This document shows positions 25,200 to 37,489 of a stretch of DNA of 64,000 nucleotides, piece after piece. The DNA is from Pegea sp. RAD2-039 (lineage: Eukaryota; Chordata; Thaliacea; Salpida; Salpidae): assembly GCA_034620365.1 (NCBI GenBank), contig JAQGEQ010000330.1, positions 186,001-250,000 on the forward strand, written 5' to 3'. The notes under the pieces were generated by a model. That model searched no databases, was not told the origin of the DNA, and was given only the letters and a program-made list of their open reading frames with translations. Position numbers and translations under genes: made by a program. Position 1 is the stretch's first letter. Every line of letters begins with the position of its first letter.

Positions 25200-25505
25200 T
25201 TTAATTTTTTGCTAAAGTAAGTTTTTGTAACTCAAGTCACTATCCTATTGATTAAAAATTTCAAATACATGAGTTTTGACAAATATTTGAGATCAAATTG
25301 AAAATCATGCGAAATAATATTTTAAAATAAAACATCCAAGTAGTTGTACAATTAAAACTTTATGTTATTTATTAGTTATGGTCGATGAACAAATGGTCGA
25401 TATCAAAAATTAAATTTAATTGTGTTAATTTATGTTAAAGTTCATAGAACATTTCTTTATATAAAAAATCTTCGCATCTAGTAATTGTCAGGAAAAAGTG
25501 AGTTT
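25200..25505 (-). mobile_element. Diverged copy of the inverted-repeat family
   Basis: Contains ACTCAAGTCACTATCCTATT, ATGGTCGATATCAAAAAT and CATCTAGTAATTGTCAGGA in the order found in 22,920-23,236, with more substitutions. Confidence 0.5.
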
Positions 25506-27045
25506 TAAAATTTTTTATCTATCTTTAAAAGTTTGATTTATGTAAAACTGTGAGACAATATTTATTTCTTTTGCTATCAATCTTATAAAAACTTATTTGG
25601 TACTTCTTAGTGCATAAAACGTTTTATTTTTAAACTGTTTAATGGTTTTTTAAAACTGTGACTTTTACAAATACGATTTATAAAAAGCTAATTGTATGAG
25701 TATGAATAAACAATGTTTGGTAAGCTCATAGTCACTGAGTAACACTATTTGTCTGACAGATAAGAGGAAACAAAGTTTATAAAATTATAAAATATATACA
25801 TACAACTCTTAAAGTGACATCTTGTGACTGAAAAATAAATAGTAAAATGCAATTAAATTTTACAAAATGTTGTAAATGTTTAATTTACTAAATTCTAATA
25901 AAAGTGGGACAAATCGCAAATATTTTGTTTAAGTCAGGTTTAAACTGAATCTTAATGAATTGACAAGGTATAATTTATTTAAACTTTTTTTTTGTATAAT
26001 TTAAGTAATGTTTTTTTAACTCATTTAAGTATTATAAAAATAGTTGATTAATATCACTTTTTATTTACTTTTAAAGATTATATTTTAATTAAACGCAAAA
26101 AAAAAACATTACACCACTTTTTAAAACGTTCTTATCAAAAATATAGCATTGCAGTTTTCCTATGAGAATAATAAAACAAAAAGTTTATAAAACTACTCAT
26201 ATTTTTAAACTTTTTTTAGTAAACAAAAAAATTATGTTTATACACTGATCAATTTTTAGTAATTTGTAGTAAAATGCGACTATAAATATTTGAAACTTAA
26301 AATATTAAAAGAGAAGCAGTTATTAAAATTCAAAGTGAAAATCATAAATCAAAGCAACAAGAGCTTTATAAAAATAAAACTGTACAACAAATGTTGTAAT
26401 TAAATAACTTAAAACTTTATGTTGAAATCTATCAATAGTTCTGAAATATCATGATCACTTTAATTTCAAGTTTATTATAATGACTTTCTCATTATTCTTT
26501 CATACTCCAATCTGTTTATGTCTGTCAAAGCTTAATAGATTATATAATCAAAGGTTATATTACAATATTTTTGTATTTACTTGTAAATGATGGTCTCAGC
26601 ATAATGAAAATTTGACGTTAAGCCTATTACATAAAACAACCTACAAACGAGTTACTATTGATTTAAACAACTTTTAAAACTGTCTTTATTTATTTCTATC
26701 TTATTTGATTTAAATTTAGATTAAAGTTTAACTGCATACAAAATAAAACAGCTAAGTTTTGTAGGTCTATAGATGTCATAAATATTCAATACTCAGAATT
26801 ATAAACTCTGATTTAAATTTAACTTTATGTTAAAAGTTAGTTTATTAAATGCAACAACAGGTACTTAACCTAACTTTAAAAATACTCTCAAATAATTTAA
26901 CAAAAGTCTTCAATTCTCAATAGACATATCTGTAATACCACCCTGTCCTACAAATATTTAAATTGTTTTACAACAGTCTCCTATAAATATTTAACAAATA
27001 CGCAAACATTTTGATAATTATTATAAAATGAGTTTAGCATACAAT
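25506..27045. other. No gene seen
   Basis: AT-rich. At 25,815-25,840 the block AAAGTGACATCTTGTGACTG is an inverted copy of a block at 8,080 and 21,005. Nothing else recognised. Confidence 0.5.
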
Positions 27046-27049
27046 AGCG

Positions 27050-28195
27050 TACTGCAAAGAAAGGCTCTATAGATGAAAAAAATCAAAATTAAATTGTAGA
27101 ATTGTACATAAAATTTATATTCATTTGAATTTACAAAAAAAAACATTTGTTTCTGTTTTCAGTTTACAAATATAGATTTTGATGAAATTAAAAAAAAAAG
27201 TTCAAATGATTTGTTTCTTTAATCAGTTTAAGAAAAAATTTAAAATTTGAAATGTTTTTACAAAAACTCGATATTGCTAGTTTTTACTAAATTTATTCAT
27301 TGACTTTTTGCTACCCACTAAATTCCATCATAGATTTAATAGAACAATTGGAAATGTTTGCCATATTGTCAAAGAAAAATAAATAAAATGTTTTTAAGTA
27401 GTAATTATTGTAAGTTTTTGTAAATCAAATCAATATTCTGTTCATTACAACAATAAATAACAATTTTCTCAAAATTTCAAAACAATAATATTGACAAATA
27501 TTTGATGTCAAATTGAAAATTACGTCAAGTAATTTGATCAAATGAAACTTTTTAGAAAATTTAAATTCAAAAAATTTTCTGTTATTTTTTAGTTGTAATT
27601 ATTGGATTAAATTATCGACAAATGGCCGATATTAAAAAAATAAAACTTCTATTCAATAATCGATTTAATTAATTAGTTAAAGAGTTACCAGTAGTGGCTT
27701 AAAAATAAGTACTCAATACTAAAAAATAATTTATTGAAACTTGCTTAATTGCTAACAGTAAATTAAATTAATTAATTAGCACAAAAATTATAGTCTTAAT
27801 GGGTCTTTCATTATTTTGTGTATTTTATTTTACTCTGTTAAGTTAAGTTAATCATTTTTTATTGAATTGAAAACTCAGTTCAGCCAACTGTTTTATTTTC
27901 ATCTCATATTTTATTTATCAAATCAAACTTCATATCAGACTGAAAAAGTTCCGGTTTACTGATTTTGCTTTACAAACTTGTTTTTATTTTAAGTATATAG
28001 CGTCGATATACTACTTGTGATGATTTGAATGAAACTGTCTTCAACTTTCTATTTGAAACTTAGAAATTTTCTTTCAATATGTTTTTCGTTTCACAAAATT
28101 TCACATTAGCAAATGAAGCAACTCAAATTATTATTTTTTCAGTTAAAAACAGTAATTTAACAAAGAAAAGCTTTTTAATTTGTTTTACAATCGCA
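27050..28195 (-). repeat. Run of dispersed repeat copies
   Basis: Three repeats in series: 27,050-27,170 (inverted match to 20.8-21.0 kb), 27,295-27,640 (inverted partial match to 9.7-10.1 kb, lacking the CCGGAC end) and 27,880-28,190 (inverted match to 3.6-4.06 kb). No ORF. Confidence 0.55.
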
Positions 28196-29090
28196 AGTTT
28201 TATGTTAGAATTTAGTATTTCCTACTAATGAAAATTAAAAAGGAAATATGATGAAGGTTAAACAAACATCAAAAGAACTTCTTGATAATTAACAAATATA
28301 ATAATGTTTATAATAGTTATTACCAAGGTTTTGGATTTTAAATAATTATTTAAGCCTTAAAGAAAATTTGTAAATTTTGAAAAGTCTGAAAACCGGTTGT
28401 TGGCATTTTACATGTTGATCTATATTTGTTGATAAAGTGAAAAATTAAATTTTTTTTTCCGATATCGAACAATTAAATTGACAAAATTAACTTTTTTAAA
28501 ATATTCGTATAAAAAGATACCGACTTTTATTATTTACAAAAGAATTTAAAAGACAAATGTTCACTTTAATTCATGAAATCTAATTTATGACAATTACGAT
28601 CATCTAAGCCTGAAAACATTTCACAAGTAAAATGTTTGTTGTTCGAATAACTCTAATAGTTAGAGTTATCTCAAACATGGCAGACTGATATCTGCTGATT
28701 ATTTTTGTGTTGTTAAAAACATTTTAACATCTAAGGTTTGTGGGTTAACCATTCCTATAAAGCAAAAAAGCATTTAAAGAAGTAACATGAAGAAAATCCA
28801 CTAAATGATAATAATTAATAGTTAAATTACTAAAACATTTCACTGATAATTTATTTTCAAAGCAAATAAGTTAAATTTAACAAATTATTTTTTAAAAATG
28901 AAACCCACAAACATTAGATTCAAACATGTTTTTATAAACTGAGACATTTTCAACAAGAATTAACCGTGCAAAACGTGTAAAAAGATAACCTTTAATTTTG
29001 GAGTTGAAAAATTTTTCAACAACTTTTCAATCAATAAATCTAGCTTTTACTAGCTGCCTGTATCAATTTCGCTATTTCATTTTCAAAGTC
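28196..29090. other. No gene seen
   Basis: AT-rich intergenic sequence leading into the palindrome-rich block; the first TGACGTCA of the block is at about 29,097. Confidence 0.5.
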
Positions 29091-29100
29091 GATGATGACG

Positions 29101-29604
29101 TCACTGAACATTTGCTCTGCCCGCAGCAATAAAAGTGAAGGCATCACTATTACCAGTAAACGTTAAAAATCTTTTATTTTTTATAATATCACCTGCATCA
29201 TTGACTTGTGAAGTTATGACGTCATTAACACGTAAATCACTGACGTCAAAATTCCACTTCAAAGCATTTGGCAGTTTGAAATAATTTGAAGAAAGCTAAA
29301 ATTCAAAATTCTGTTTAAAAGTAGAAATTTTCAAACACAAAGCTCATAACACCTTTCTTTGACTTCAAGGTGCTTGTGACGTCATTGTTGGCGGTGGTTT
29401 CCGCTTCACTGATTTCGTTGGCTCTAATCCTTTCATTCGACTGATGACAAAAGCAGACTGCAAAATAAAAAAATCAGCTGATTGAAAAGTGACATCATCA
29501 CGATAGTGACGTCATCAGTTATGTTGTCTTCGCTGGCAATAAATGAAATGTTTTCATTGGCAGAATTAAATAAAATGTCAGATGGTTTCTTATACTGAGA
29601 TTTC
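29101..29604 (-). pseudogene. Duplicate of the last three exons of the PDZ gene, with a nonsense change
   Basis: About 490 bp (29,195-29,690) is nearly identical to 32,200-32,690. It carries counterparts of the last three PDZ-gene exons: 29,502-29,604, 29,353-29,457 and 29,101-29,295, with the same splice borders and phases. In the middle exon the CGA codon of the other copy is TGA here (29,365-29,367), a C-to-T change at a CpG, which cuts the frame. The last exon is open for 64 codons and ends IAAGRANVQ; it has only one or two of the 8-residue units that number about 24 in the other copy. It is probably a dead tandem duplicate, but it could serve as an alternative 3' end. Confidence 0.65.
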
Positions 29605-29824
29605 CTGAAAAAAATGGTGAGGTCATCAGCCACGTCAACCTAATATCGCTTGATGACGTCATACTTTCGCGACATGTTTCTTTTCTTATAAAATCTTCTT
29701 CATTTTAGCATATTTTATTCTCTTTTAATTTATATATTTTAAATATATTTCAGTCAGCTGTTATCAACTCAGCAACTTGAAGTTTTCTTTTTATCTCCCT
29801 TCAAATGGAAAGACTAAATTGAAA

Positions 29825-30055
29825 GATTCATCTTCATCGGATTTTGATCATTACCTGATCTTTATTTTCATCTGATCCTCATCTTCACTTGATCCTTATC
29901 TTCTCCTGATCTTTATCTTCATTTGATTCTCATCTTCACGTAATCTTCGTTTGTTCCTCATCTTCATTTGATTCTCATTTCACGTAATCTTCATTTGATC
30001 CTCATCTTCATTTGATTCTCATCTTTATTTGATCTTCATCAACTTGGGAATCTTG
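29825..30055. repeat. 18-21-bp minisatellite
   Basis: About 11 imperfect copies of a unit like TTGATCCTCATCTTCATT. Confidence 0.75.
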
Positions 30056-30239
30056 ATCTCTCAGAACCTAAAATGGATACTAAAAGTCAAACAAAGTATT
30101 TGTTCAGAGTTGACTTCATAACAAATTCTCAAATCTTTTAAGACATGAAATATTTGCGGCTTGATTCCTTGCAAAGGTCATCTTTGGAAATCTTAGATGC
30201 AGCATACCCTTTTCCTCATATGAGCTTTATAAGCTAAAA

Positions 30240-30660
30240 ATTAAATCTTTGTAATATTGACGCCTTTTTTCTGACCTTGTACTATTATCTAAAATAAACA
30301 ATGTTTTATTTCATCTCATACATTACTTTAAAGATCGCAATCTCCCATACGTCCTTAAAGACTCTACATTTCAAATAAAACCACTCAGCAACTTTAATAA
30401 CACCCAGTAGGGAAACTAAGGTTTGGAATTCTTCTCCCAATTCCATCACTGAATCAAAATCTATCAAATCTTTTCAAAATACTTTAACCAGAAGTAGTTT
30501 CCTTAGCAAATGATGTGTAACAGTTTCCACACTTTTGGTATATTCAATTTTGATTTTAAATTTAATTTTATTCATGCCTCTACAGTTTTATACTTTTTTT
30601 ATATTAATATTAAACTGTGATACCAAAGACCTTTTGATCATCTCTTTGCTCATAATAATT
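30240..30660 (+). mobile_element. C-terminal remnant of a CR1/L2-like LINE
   Basis: A plus-strand frame near 30,400-30,510 reads TKVWNSSPNSITESKSIKSF, the typical end of non-LTR reverse-transcriptase ORF2 (VWNSLP...S...FK). The sequence before it has frameshifts. No reverse-transcriptase core is left. Confidence 0.6.
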
Positions 30661-31500
30661 GGTTTTGTTAGCTTTAATAGCTGTTGAAATTTGAACTTGC
30701 AGCCACGTGTTAAATAAGTAGTATTACAATTAAAATCTTTATAAGGAAATGACTTTAGAATCATAAAAGTGTTTCTTTTGTGATTAATATAAATTCATTT
30801 AAATCAAAGTTTACACAAAGATATTCTTTGAAAAATGTTGGAATAATTTTAAAGTTGATTATTAAGTGTTATTAGAAATTGTTTATTGTTGAAGAAGCTT
30901 AAAAGACTTTCACTCAATTATAACAAAGTCTCTAAATTATACATTTGTTATTTAAAGAAGACATTTTCATCTCTTTTCTATGTTTGTGGAAGAAAATGTA
31001 TTTTGTAAATTAAACAATTTTAATCTGGAAATTATAATTTTCTGGTTCTACATAAATACAAGATTAATTTCTATTTTTATTAAAGTTAGATGTAAAAAAT
31101 AAAAATACTTCTTATTCAAATATTACCACTTTCAATTACAAACATGTGTTGATGAAAATAACTAATAAATCAATCATAAAAACTGATTAGCTTTGTAAAC
31201 CTTTTTTAAAGATCTTTTATTTTGGAGGTGGAGTAATTGTATTATTTAATCTAACCACAAGTGATCAGTTGGACCTCGGTCCAATTTGACATAACTAAAA
31301 GTTTTTTTCTAATCTTTATATCAAAAAAGTAAATATGACACCATCAAACTTATATTTTATAGTTTATTTGGGCATTTAGGCAATTTTTTATTTGATTGAA
31401 TAGAAAAGTTGATTATTTGTGATTGTGTCATTTTGGTAGAGTTGTCATTAAAAGTTAACAATTGAGTTTAATTTAAAATGTTTGTTCTTTTATTTTTCAT
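30661..31500. other. No gene seen
   Basis: AT-rich 3' flank of the PDZ gene; nothing recognisable. Confidence 0.5.
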
Positions 31501-31524
31501 TTCAAAACATCAATAATGACGTCA

Positions 31525-34500
31525 CTAAACGTCAACAATATCAGTAGCACCATAAGTGATGACATCACCACCACCGAAGGACGTTAAAAAACTGTTTTCT
31601 TTACTTTTTGCATTATTAATTGCGTCATTGATTTTTGAAGTGCTGACGTCATAGGCTTGTGAAGTGCTGACGTCATAGGCTTTTGAAGTGATGTCGTCAT
31701 CGACTTGTGAAATGCTGACGTCATAGCCTTGTGAAGTGCTGACGTCATAGGCTTGGGAAGTGATGTCGTCATTGACTTGTGAAGTGATGTCGTCATAGGC
31801 TTGTGAAGTGCTGACGTCATAAGCTTGTGAAGTGCTGACGTCATAGGATTGGGAAGTAATGTTGCCATAGGCTTGTGACGTGTTGACGTCATAGGCTTTT
31901 GAAGTGATGTCGTCATTGACTTGTGAAGTGCTGACGTCATAGGCTTGTGAAGTAATGTCGTCATAGGCTTGTGAAGTGTTGACGTCATAGGCTTGTGAAG
32001 TGCTGACGTCATAGGCTTGTGAAGTAATGTCGTCATAGGCTTGTGAAGTGCTGACGTCATAGGCTTGTGAAGTGCTGACGTCATAGGCTTTTGAAGTGAT
32101 GTCGTCATTGACTTGTGAAGTGCTGACGTCATAGGCTTTTGAAGTAATGTCGTCATAGGCTTGTGAAGTGTTGACGTCATAGGCTTGTATAGTGTTGACC
32201 TCATCCACTTGTGAAGTTATGACGTCATTAACGCGTGAATCACTGACGTCAAAATTCCACTTTAAAGCATTTGGCAGTTTGAAATAGTTTGAAGAAAGCT
32301 AAAATTCAAAATTCTGTTTAAAAGTAGAAATTTTCAAACACAAAGCTCATAACACCTTTCGTTGACTTCGAGGTGTATGTGACGTCATTGTTGGCGGTGG
32401 TTTCCGCTTCACTGATTTCGTTGGCTCTAATCCTTTCATTCGACTGATGACAAAAGCAGACTGCAAAATAAAAAAATCAGCTGATTGAAAAGTGACATCA
32501 TCACGATAGTGACGTCATCAGTTATGTTGTCTTCGCTGGCAATAAATGAAATGTTTTCATTGGCAGAATTAAATAAAATGTCAGATGGTTTCTTATACTG
32601 AGATTTCCTGAAAAAAATGGTGAGGTCATCAGCCACGTCAACCTAATATCGCTTGATGACGTCATACTTTCGCGACATGTTTCTTTTCTTGTAAAACCTT
32701 CGACTTCTTCGACTTCTTCGAATTAATTTTAAACCATATCTGAAAAAAGCCAGATTGTTTATCAATACTCAATTTAAATGTTTAAAAGCATTTTTTAGCT
32801 TTAAAATAACAAATTGTAAAAAAAAACATTCTATTCATTAAATAATTTATTTATTTGAAACTTTTAGTAGAAAAATAAAATAAATAAATCTTACGAAGCT
32901 TTTATCGAGTTCTGTCTCTTCATTGTATCATCACCCGATGACGTCATCATCTTCTTTTTATATTCTTTTTCTTCAATGACGTAATCAATTTCTTCGTTGC
33001 CTAGCAACTGATCAAAAATTGTTTTCTGATCAGAAGTTGTTCTAAAAAATTGAATATATTTTAGAATATTTTTCGAAAATGCAAAATAGTGATGACGTCA
33101 CCAACCTTAATCCTCGTCGGTGTTTCAAATCTATTTGTGATTGGTTGTCATGACGACCCGATGACATCACAAGCAGTTTTAAACATTTTGATGAAGCAAT
33201 CACCATTCGAGTAACGTCACTTAGGGATTTTTCTACATTACAAAATGATGATGATGACGTCATTACTGCATTTATAAGACTCACCTGCAATCGTGACGTC
33301 ATTAATCTTTAGGATACGATCTCCAGTTCTTAGACCAGCTTCATGAGATCCACTTCCGATTTTGACAAACTCCGCGTAGAAGCCAATGACGTCATGATTT
33401 AAACAGAATCCAAACGAACCATGCTTCTTATTCACCTGACAACAATGACGTCACAATCACATGATGACGTCATCAAATGATGTCACTTACTTCAATAACA
33501 CTCGGTGGCTCATTTCGAGTTTTTGATGTCGTCATAGCAACCACTGTTAGCGCGATGACGTCATCACAATCACGAACACGATCAACAATATTTTGATGAG
33601 TTTCAGATTCGATGTTTTCTCCATTCACTTTCAACAAACGGTCTTGTGACGTCAGACCCGCGATATCTGCTTCTGATCCTAATGTTACATCTTCAACGTA
33701 ATGACCCTGCTCATTAAACCATAACGAAAATCCGAACGATCCATCTTTTTTGCGAATTTTCACGTCACGTGGTTGCTGGACAACTGCAAATGATGACGTG
33801 GTAAAAACGTGGTGATGACGTCATCAAAACTAACTATCTTCGTAGCGAATAAGTAAACGAATCGATTTTTCTTCATCGATTCGTGACATCACTGTTTCAT
33901 GATCTTCTGTTTCTACGTTATCTCCATTTATCTGATGACGTCATTAACATCGATATGACGTCATTATTTCAACAATAACTTACTTCAATAATTCGATCGC
34001 CATCTTGTAGACCTACTTCATGAGCAGGGCTTCCCTGACTCACCCAATGAACCACGTGACCCGCGTTCGTGACGTCATCTTCCATAAACGAGTTTGCAAC
34101 CGCGAGAAGAAATCCAAACGATTTACTGATGACGTCACGAACTAATGTCACTTCATATTCGACGAAATTACGTTTTGGTTTGCTAATGACGTCAACATCG
34201 CTTTTCTCTGTTGGTTTGACAACGCCACTATTTCGCGCTTCGATTTGAAGCGATCTGATATCGATCATGTGACGTTTGCAGTGAGAGAAGGTTTTGGCGT
34301 CGATAGCGAGTAACGTGACGTCATCACGACATGCGCGAACACGATGAAATACGTCATCATGTGTGTTTCGTTCGATATTGACGTTGTTAATTTCGATTAA
34401 ACGATCCCCAGCTCGCATCCCTAGAAAAGTGACGTCATCAATAAACAAGTGACGTCATCAACGGATACATGACGTCATCACTAACCTGCTTTATCCGCTG

Positions 34501-37450
34501 GACTTCCAATTGAAACTTGTTGAACAAAATGACCTTCATTATCAAACCAAAGATAAAACCCAAATCCTCCAAATTTTGGATCATGTGATATTTTAAAGAG
34601 ATATGAACGGCCTTGAACAGATCTTTCATCTGATCTTTCATCTATTACCGTGAAAGTGATGACGTCATGACTGTCACGAATACGAGCAACCACCTATGTT
34701 GTGATGTCATCAAAAAAAGCTAAAATCTCTCCAGTCATCATTTTCTACCTCTTCGTGTTTTAAACCTTCTACTCTGACGTCATTAATACAAAGAACGCGA
34801 TCACCATTACGTAATCCAGCTTCATCAGCCACGCCGCCTTCAACCACCCTATGACGTCATCACCACTTATCAAAAACACATCATCAACTATGACGTCAGA
34901 AACCTTTGAATAATTTGTCCGTTTCGATCACGATCAACGGCGAGAAAGAATCCAAGATCCGATGAGACTTTCTTCAAGACACATTGACGCGGAGCACCTA
35001 GTTTATTATTCAATCCTCCTATAAATCACATATCAGACGCTAGATGTGATGACGTCACTGGTTATTCACCTGCTAGTGACGTCATTGAACGAATAGTGGC
35101 GTGACTTCGAGTGTCTTGTGTCATTGAAAAGGAATCAGCGATTGAAACCGCGCTATGACGTAATACATCAAGATCGTGTTCATTGATGTCATTAGGGAGG
35201 AAGATTGGTCCATCCGGTATTGAGATTGAATCGTATTGGACGTCTTTTAAACCCTGAAAAGATTGAAGGTTTTAGATTTTGGTTTTTTAGCGATTTCTTT
35301 TATTTTCAGTGAAATTTGATTCTTTATTAAAAGAGTCTTGATTCAAAGATCTTTAAAGAATCTTAGGATTAAAAAATTCTAAACTTTTTTGATTCGATTT
35401 TTTTTTGAATCGAAATAATTTTTTATCAATTTAAAGTCATGAATGATTAATCTGTAGCAACGATGACGTCATACTAACCAGATTCTTAAACTCTGTGATC
35501 CTTTTATAATGCTTACTTGACTTCCTGTCAATCACAAGAAGAATCACTTCATCTTTACAGCATCTCAGAGTCTTTAGAATCTCTTCTTTATTTTTTTGCT
35601 CCATACTTGATCCGTTAATTTGAATAATTCGATCTCCAATCTGAAAATGTGTTTAGTTTCTTGATGACGTCACAAACGCGAGACTAACTTTAAGTCCAGC
35701 TCGTTCAGCTGGTCCGTTTGGATCGACCTCAATAATGTAATGACCATCATTACTTGTGACGTAATCGATACAAAAGCCGAAAGCTTCGTCTTGTTTAAAA
35801 AGTCGACACAAGCGTGGTTTGTTTCTATAGAAACAGATCAAAATTGATAAATATTTTCGATAAATTTTGAATAAATTAAAAAATAAACCTTTTATAAGCT
35901 CGATCATAATCTTCATCAACTACAATAAAATGTGAAAGATTTTTAGAAATTGAAATTACAGAGATTAAATTTTGATCATTTTCATATTCCACATTATGTC
36001 CATTAACTTCAACAATTCGATCTCCAATTCGAAGTCCTGCGCGATCAGCTGCTCCTCCACAATCAACCCATCGAATAACCTGTGACGTCATCAGATTAGT
36101 GACGTCATCAACTATACAATTCATGATGTACTTGTCCTATTCGTTGATTATCGATTACGATATAAAGTCCAAATTCTTCTTTAGTTCGTTTTACTAATCG
36201 ACAATATCGCGGTTTTACTTCGCGTCGCTTCAATCGTTTATCTATCAACCAATGACGTCAACAACACTTTCTTATGATGACGTCATCATTTACCTGTTGG
36301 AGCGTATTGTTGATCACGTGGTGCGTAGAACTCAGCTGCTAGAGATGCTGTTACAGATACAGCTTTTTTGCTGTCATAGAAACAAACAATGATGGTGACG
36401 TCATCATGTAGTAGTGATGATGACGTCATTACGTAGTAGTGATGATGATGATGTCATCATGTAGTAATGATTGTAATGACGTCATCATGTAGTAGTGATT
36501 GTAATGACGTCATCAGTTACTTACCGATAGAAGCCATCAGTTTTAGGATCAACAACAAGTAGACAAACCACGTGACCACTTGTTCTTATTCGATCAACAA
36601 CTTTTTTCGATTTTTCACCATCTACATTTCGACCGTTTACTTCTACAATTCGATCACCAATTTTTAGACCTAAAATCCCAAATTTTTGATGACGTCACAA
36701 CTTCGATGACATCACAAACCAGCTTTGTAGGCTGGACTACAATTTAGAACATCTTCAATAAATTCTCCTCTTCGATCTTCCAGATATAAGAGATTGAAAC
36801 CAAATCCAGTATTCCCCTTGTCAATCACACAAAGTCGGGGAACCCCCGGGGCTTTTTCTGAAGTGACTCCTAAAAACCAAAATATTTGAAATCTAGATAT
36901 TTTATATGACGTCACACCTTCGACGTTTCGATTGTTTATTGTGACGTTGTAATCTTCATAGACATCTAAAGTGACTCGATCAATAATAAGAATCAAAAGT
37001 TCGTTTCCAACCATTTTCAATTTATACTGAATCTCATCAAAAGTTGCTGATGACGTCATCAAACCGTTTATCTGGTGACATCATCAATTTAAACAATGTC
37101 ATCAAACAATTAATGACGTCACCTCAACGACACGTGATTCGATTGTCAAGCCAACCATATCAGCGATTGAATTTCGTTCCACTTGACTAATTATAAAGTT
37201 ACTTTGATTTTCATCCAATGAAATTTCAAATCCAAAATCCACTTCAGAAGAACTTCTTTCTAATCTAAAAATCCTCGGAAGTGGAAGCTCTGATGACGTC
37301 ATAGGATCATAATGATTAATTGTTATGAAGTCATCTCGTACCGTCTATAAATTGCGAAATTTTTGCAGTTTCTTCTCGTGCATGAACGCTTATCGAATCC
37401 AACTGTTGCTTGCTGAAACTGGAATTGAAATTGATGACGTCACAGCTCAT
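31525..37450 (-). CDS. Nine-PDZ scaffold protein (NHERF/PDZK1-like)
   Basis: PDZ scaffolds gather transporters and receptors by their C-termini. The 23 exons fit in phase (high-low): 37450-37342, 37289-37123, 37071-36918, 36869-36720, 36669-36525, 36370-36294, 36241-36132, 36079-35889, 35824-35689, 35640-35479, 35253-35070, 35018-34904, 34848-34749, 34693-34486, 34420-33984, 33931-33835, 33783-33491, 33435-33285, 33232-33106, 33041-32895, 32607-32505, 32460-32356, 32298-31525: 1413 residues. PDZ domains lie near residues 45, 152, 277, 370, 537, 628, 756, 853 and 945, with carboxylate loops DFGFEI, GFGFNL, EFGLYI, AFGFCI, DLGFFL, GFGFYL, SFGFLL, SFGFSL and SFGFCL. The spacing and VNG-N-V-E-HxxV pattern are NHERF-like. 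The tail ends in about 24 octapeptides like [12 protein letters not shown] at 32891-32893, inside a GTAAGA donor, would end the protein at 1087 if unspliced. Start ATG 37450-37448 is the first in frame. Confidence 0.88.
31640..32215 (-). repeat. 24-bp coding tandem array with a palindrome core
   Basis: About 24 head-to-tail units of 24 bp (plus strand GTGCTGACGTCATAGGCTTG) with no length change, inside the last exon of the PDZ gene. Two unit types alternate irregularly, one with TGACGTCAT and one with TGTCGTCAT, giving peptides AYDVSTSQ and AYDDITSQ. A minus-strand frame shifted by one is also open, an effect of the period. Confidence 0.9.
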
Positions 37451-37489
37451 TCATAGAAAATTTTCAAAATTTTAAATCAATTTTTAAAA

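Noticed and set aside
31584-32204. 206-codon MTSALHKP repeat frame
   Set aside because: Shifted-frame shadow of the 24-bp array; the other frame continues the PDZ gene in phase.
37426-37450. A 25-nt first intron in the PDZ gene starting from the upstream ATG
   Set aside because: It is in phase, but reading from the next ATG (37,450) without any intron is simpler and avoids an intron half the size of the others.
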